A stretch of 64,000 bases of DNA from Charina bottae (lineage: Eukaryota; Chordata; Lepidosauria; Squamata; Charinaidae), in assembly GCA_023362775.1 (NCBI GenBank), contig JALMGJ010000005.1, forward strand, positions 84,950,921 through 85,014,920, written 5' to 3'. Below the pieces are notes generated by a model. That model made no database searches, was not told the DNA's origin, and was given only the letters and a program-made list of their open reading frames with translations. Numbering within the stretch: the stretch's first letter is position 1; the number at the start of each line of letters is the position of its first letter. Below, piece by piece: positions 58,755 to 64,000 of the stretch. The position numbers and the translations under genes were made by a program.

Positions 58755-60204
58755 GCCTAGATCCTCCATTGGCTCTGCACTGCAACAGGGAAAGTCACTT
58801 GAGGAGGTAAGAACTCCTGCCAGTGGTGGAAAGCAACCGAGCTGAATTCTCCCTTTCATAGCAAAATAACCTGGGTTGGCCCTACCGGAGTTGGAAGAAT
58901 TACCAGAGAGATCACTGGAGGGGAGTTGTGACAGTTGCTAAGGAGACTGGAAGATGAGGTTGAAAACAAAGAAATGGACAACGTTGGGGCGGGAGAAATA
59001 CTGAAAAGCCAGGATGCCCCTGAAGGGAGGAACTGAATATGACCCTTTTTGCAATGCCAGTTTCCTTCCTGTCCACATACTTCTTCCACTCCATGCATGT
59101 CTATCCAGGTTTTTTTCCCCCTCTCTTCCCTTCTTTTTTTCTGCTTCTGTTGGAAGGAGAGGGGGCAGTTTGTAGGTGCTTGTGCACCCTGTGTATTTCT
59201 GCATGGAAGAGAGATCTGTGTGAGGATTGTATGTGTGGCCTATACAGGGGAGGGAATGATTTAATTTTATAAATGAAGTACTTCATTTTGTTGGGCATCA
59301 ATTTAAATAGTTAATTATTAATACTCTTAATTTCTTTTTCCCCCTAGTCCTGCCTTATTTTGGAGTGGGACTTCTGGCGGATAGGAGCCTATGAATTTGC
59401 CACATGCACCCATTTATCAGTGTAGAATCTGCCAAGGTTAGTTTCAGTAGGAGTTGGTAACCCCAGATTGGTAAAGTGGGGCAACTGGGTGTTTGTCTGC
59501 ATTTCTTCGGGGGGGGGGGTTTGTCTTAAATTAGGATTTTTTTTCCAGAAAAATACGGCATCCCACAGAAAGCAGAGCTGATGTTTCTGGTTACATTACT
59601 TTTCCTATGTTCTGTTGAAGGAGTATGCAACCTGATGCCCCCCCAGAGGTTTTACACTATTAGTCCCATAAGCCCTGGTGAACAGGATCAGCAGTCAGAT
59701 GTTGGAGGTTGATCATCTGGAAGTAATGTGAAGTTTGCCTACTCTGGCACCATGCTAATTTAAAAGTATGTTAGGTGTACCTATTCTACGGCTAGCTTTA
59801 ATATGCTGATTATTGTAGCATGAGTTTGTCTCAACTGGAATGTGGTTTTAGGCAGCTGAACAGAAATGTTGTTAAGCCTCCTATATACAAAGAAACAATA
59901 TAAACTGAAAGACTCAGGTCTGCTTGTTGGGCAAAATTAATTTGCTTATGATTGCACATCGTTTTTTAGGGAAGGCTCTGTGGTTAGTTTAAAACCTGGA
60001 GCTGACTCTCCTGCTTTGTTTTTAGAATTCATCCTTCATGAGTGCTCCAGAGCAAAAAGCTTACTTTGACTTGAAGGGATCTTATTGCTTTGCAAATATT
60101 GCACGAGCAGCTTGATTTCGTTCCTGTCAACTCATGTTGCTTGTCATTCTGTAAATTTGGAAAAAAGAGATGTTTTCTGCTAAGGGTAGATGTGTAATCT
60201 TGCT
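58755..60204. other. Intergenic sequence, no gene recognised
   Basis: ATTAGTCCCATAAGCCCTGG near 59660 resembles an arm of a palindromic MITE. A G9-10 run lies near 59510. No exon seen. Confidence 0.45.
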
Positions 60205-60285
60205 TGTGAGCCCCCCAGGGTTATATTATGGAAGATGGGTGGCTATACAAATCTTTTAAATAAATAAATAAATAAATTAAAATAC
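60205..60285 (+). mobile_element. L2-clade LINE 3' end
   Basis: GTGAGCCCCCCAGGGTTATATTATGGAAGATGGGTGGCTATACAAATC then AAATA repeats is a diverged L2-type tail. Confidence 0.6.
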
Positions 60286-63200
60286 TTTTGCACTGAAATA
60301 TCCTAAAGGAAGATATTAATTATTTTGGGGTAGGAGGGAGGATTTTTCTTTAAAGCAAACATGAATTATAATTACTGCTATCATGCACTCTACCTGTGAT
60401 GGGAATTGACAAACGGATGGAATTTCTAGGAGATACAGAATAAGTGACAGATTTGGTCACCTCTAGCCCCATTTTAGGGTGCACTTTTTATTATGAAATG
60501 CCAAGCATTCCAATCTGAGTCTTGGCAAAGCCCAGGTCCATGAGCCAGAAGGGTTGCAAGTTGCTGCAGCAAAAGGAGTCTTGATGGCGGCAGAGCTGTG
60601 TAGCTTGATGGTGTCCTTCAGGCAAAAGGTTTACACCTTCTGAAGAGAAACCAGAGTCCTGTATGGCGACGGCTCTGTGGAGTCCCTGAGCCACATGCTC
60701 CTCTGTAACTCTCTTTAGAGGGAATCTCGGATGGCATCCATCCATCCCCCTTTAAAGGAATAAATACCCCGGCAGAGAGCGCAATGCTTATTCCTCACTT
60801 CTTCTTTCCGACTGGGACTCTGGCGTATCTTCCCAGGTTGCCCGAATCTGTGCCTGTCCTTGTTCTATTCGTCCCACCTGCGACTGAAGACTAGTGCTAA
60901 TCTTGGTCATCGCCCCTATTATTTGTGTTATATTATTATTGTTATGTTATGTTACTGCATTTTATGCCTACTTTTTACTCATATCTGTAACTGTGGGCGT
61001 ATGTGTTTCTATGTTGTGTTTTTTGGCTTAAAGGCTGTAATAAAAGTTTGTTGTGTTGTTGTCGTTCTCCAGGAATAAGTTGCTCACAGAAATGTTGCTG
61101 GGTCACTTGATTCTGACATGCAACATCAATGTAACAGCTTCAGTCTTTCAGCCCTTCTCTAACCAGTGAACGGGGTCATTCGGGAAGTACAGAAACTGTG
61201 CATCGTCTGTAAGATTCCTGGCCTGAACCCGTGGCTCCTAAGATAACACAACACATGGCTTGGCCTACACATCTTTAAAACATTGGCTCTTATACATGCC
61301 CACTGCAGCCTCTTGGGCCATACAAGAATTTCCCATAAGGCCCTTGCAAATAAAATGCATTTAGACAATTCTTTTTGGTTGACTGTCACCCTGAATTGTG
61401 TTGCGTACAAAAGAAAATCTATTGGATGGAGATCCCACCTACTCCAACTGCAAAGAAGGACTTCAGTGTGGCGAGTGGGCATATGCTCATGCTAACCCCT
61501 TTCTGTACTGGCCCCAAACCTCTTGTTCTCTTGCTTTTCTGAGCCAGACCTGGTGGAGAAGTAAGTGGCTGAAGCTGTTCAATGAGAAGGAAAAAAACAG
61601 AAACAGGGAGGGCATCTTCAGAACAATTCCTTAAACATTTGGTGCTGTCTTTCTCCCTGTGGTTGTAAATGAGGCTCTTCACAGTTCATCTACGGATAAG
61701 TAGTTGGTGCTTGGTATGAAGTCAGAAAGTGGAGTTTTAGAATAGGGTCTTGATTCCCAGAGTTTAATGGTCTCTCTCTGCTTCTCCACTGACCATATAT
61801 TGTTTAACATTCTATAATATATAGTAAAGTAACAAAACGGGTTTGAGATCATGAATGTCATGGAGATACATACAGCAATGAATCAGAACTAGCTGTGGCG
61901 CCACACTGAGGATAAGTAGCTGACCTGGATTTCTTGCTGTCCTCGGGACATGTCAACCCTTCAGGACAAAACCTCATGTTATGATTGGCATGGGGCTCCT
62001 GGTAGAAATGGTGCACGTTTCCACCTTCCCCAGCCAACCAGTGAAGTGGAGTAAGAGCACAGGTACTACTTAATGGTGTTGGGGCAGATAGGGAAGAAGG
62101 GAGAGCAAGATCTCAACCTGAACTGTGTTCTGAGACTCCTCCTAATGGGACACAGAACCTTGAGCATCGTCTCAGACCAATCCACAGCATATTTTGAATA
62201 TAATGATTGAACAACATGTTTCCCCAGCCAACCCTGCTCGTCTGCAGGGTGGAGGTCAATGGAAGCACAACGCATTCCAAGGTCAGACTTAAAATGGCAT
62301 TTTTCTCTCTCTGTGTCTTGGGCAATCCATCTGCAGTTCTCCTCCGGACGGTCTTTGCTTTGATGTCCATTTGGCATTTGGACACAACCTATTATCTTTA
62401 TTTATACAAGGATTTCTCTCTTACCCTCCTAGTGCCTAGGCATAACTCAAAGCAATGGGCAACAGCTAAACCCAAGCATATGATACATTAAAAGATACAG
62501 TAGATAAAAGAGAAGCATTAGATGAAATTCTGTCGAGCAGAGAAAACAAAGATCTCATCTGAGTTCTTTCCTTATGAAGCAGGGGCAGAACTGTACCTCC
62601 TGGGCAATTTAAGGATGGCCTATTTTCTCAACTCCATTAGCCACTTAGGAGAAGGTTGGGCCCAGTTGCCTCTTGGACTGTTGCCTTCAGATAGAATCTG
62701 CCTGCCCCACACAATCTAGCAGACAGAGGACACTCCAAGTCCCCCTGGTTTTGTCTCTGGAACAACTTGCCCACTGAGGAGTTCAGATGTGCCCCTATCC
62801 TGATGGCATTACCCAACATGTTGAAAACAGTCATCTTCAGGAGGTTATTCAGATCTGCCTGATGGAGGCAACAGTTTTTATTAATAGTTTTAATTAGTGG
62901 TACTTATCGGTTTTAAGTCCTTTGCCTTGGTTTTATGAGTATTTTATACATGCTTTATTGTGCTCATTATAAGGGGTTCAGAGTAACTGTCTTACAGAAT
63001 AAGTGACATACAAATATTTATCCCCTTGCAGAATGCCATGCACAACTCATCTACCAAATGAACCAAAACTATCTCAGTCCCAAACCTAAGCCTGAAAGTG
63101 GATTGAAGTGGGCCTAAACTAGGTTTCATCCAAGATCCCCTGCAGCTGAGATGTAAGTAAGCAAGTAACTTGCTCCAGAATGGTAAAGGGGAAGTTAGTG

Positions 63201-63504
63201 AGGAAGTATAAGTCAGTCTTCTTCAATGGGAGTTTCAAAGGTTAAATTTAGATGCGGTTAGGTCTTCAGCAAGATACTCTTCTCTCTCTGCATCTTTGGG
63301 CAAAGACGTGACCTCCATGGCTGCCCTAATTATTTACGAAAGACCAGAGTCCAGCAGATGTGTTTGATCTCGCACTAGCAATTATTCTGTCCACACTCTA
63401 GGGCTCATCCTGAAATGCAGCCAATAGGAGAGAACAAGCAGATGCCACAGATATCTCATTAAAGTCCACTGTACCCCTGGAATCCCAATCAGAGTAGGTG
63501 TGAG
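60286..63504. other. Intergenic sequence, no gene recognised
   Basis: About 3.2 kb with only unrecognised short ORFs. At 60750-61070 an AATAAATACC motif is followed, about 280 bases later, by GTAATAAAAGTTTG, an order compatible with an LTR, but no TG...CA boundaries or duplication were found. Confidence 0.45.
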
Positions 63505-63610
63505 TGATTTTATTTATTTATTTATCTATTTATTTATTTATTTACTTATTTATTCTTCAAATTTATTCACCACCCATCTCACGCAAGGAGCGACTCTGGG
63601 CTTTTTTTAT
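63505..63610 (-). mobile_element. L2-clade LINE 3' end
   Basis: A (TTTA)n run followed by AAATTTATTCACCACCCATCTCACGC, AAGGAGCGACTCTGGGC is the reversed L2 tail and terminal hairpin. Confidence 0.75.
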
Positions 63611-64000
63611 CTGCAATTTTATCTGCAAGTGGCCTAGCTAGAGGACTATTTCAGCAGGATGGGAGAAGCAGTCACTGAGAAGCCTTGCCCCAACAGGATA
63701 TCCCTCCAATATGAGCTGTATTGCCACCATGCCAGTGTGGCTGCAGTACGAAAAGTGGACAATGCATACAATGTTTACTTCCAACCATCTTTCATCTCAG
63801 AAGAACTAACTGTACATCTTACTGGGTGCACATGCTCAAAGCAAGATTTGTTTGTTTGTTTGTTGGACTTATATGGCCACCTATCTCATATGATGACTCT
63901 AGGTGGCCCACAAGAATCCACAAGAAACACGGTGAAAAACAAAAGTACCCTTCCCCCCACCCCCCAGCTTTTTATACAGGCAGGCCTTAGATGGTAGGCA
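63611..64000. other. Intergenic sequence, no gene seen
   Basis: Contains a (TTTG)n run at about 63847 and TATGGCCACCTATCTCATATGA, a possible second decayed L2-type tail. No exon recognised up to the window end. Confidence 0.45.

Noticed and set aside
43000..64000. Exons of the next gene after ADK (in mammals KAT6B lies beyond)
   Set aside because: No splice-bounded coding segment or domain of that gene was recognised in any frame.

Overview
The window is vertebrate nuclear DNA, most likely from a squamate reptile (lizard or snake). The evidence is the repeat mixture: tRNA-derived Sauria SINEs, BovB (RTE) LINEs, L2-clade and CR1-like LINEs, a Penelope-like element, MIR-like CORE-SINEs and several hAT-type MITEs. 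There is no bacterial gene structure, operon or CRISPR array. Species cannot be assigned by eye.

The only host gene I can support is the 3' end of adenosine kinase (ADK) on the + strand. Its penultimate coding exon is at 23061-23147 and carries the PfkB signature DTNGAGDAF. The last coding exon is at 41706-41830, followed by a 3'UTR with a poly(A) signal at 42655-42660. Everything before 23061 is the preceding ADK intron, which continues off the left edge. The intron between the two exons is about 18.6 kb. After about 42.7 kb the DNA is intergenic and no further host exon was recognised.

Layout of the repeats. 0-7 kb: MIR-like SINEs whose core is tandemly amplified in 102-bp units, and a Penelope-like insertion (4534-5880) built as a head-to-head inverted repeat, bounded by a 13-bp duplication and carrying two hammerhead-ribozyme-like motifs. 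9-14 kb: two probable solo LTRs with 5-bp duplications. 17.5-21.5 kb: a decayed hAT transposon interrupted by an L2 LINE and by a hAT MITE with a perfect 8-bp duplication. 22-47 kb: Sauria SINEs, a BovB 3' end, a BovB-like fragment, CR1 and L2 remnants and GC-rich palindromic MITEs. 48.0-52.0 kb: an almost intact L2-clade LINE of about 4 kb on the - strand with a 10-bp duplication and a single internal stop. 53-64 kb: a SINE with a Sauria-like head and an L2-like tail, more MITEs, a long homopurine microsatellite and otherwise unannotated sequence.

The elements form visible partnerships. The Sauria SINE tail matches the BovB tail. The SINE at 53.8 kb and many short fragments carry the L2-type tail also seen on the L2 elements. 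The MITEs have hAT-type ends and 8-bp duplications, and a hAT transposase remnant is present, although it is not shown to be their source. All coordinates and comparisons were made by eye; no alignment or database search was run.
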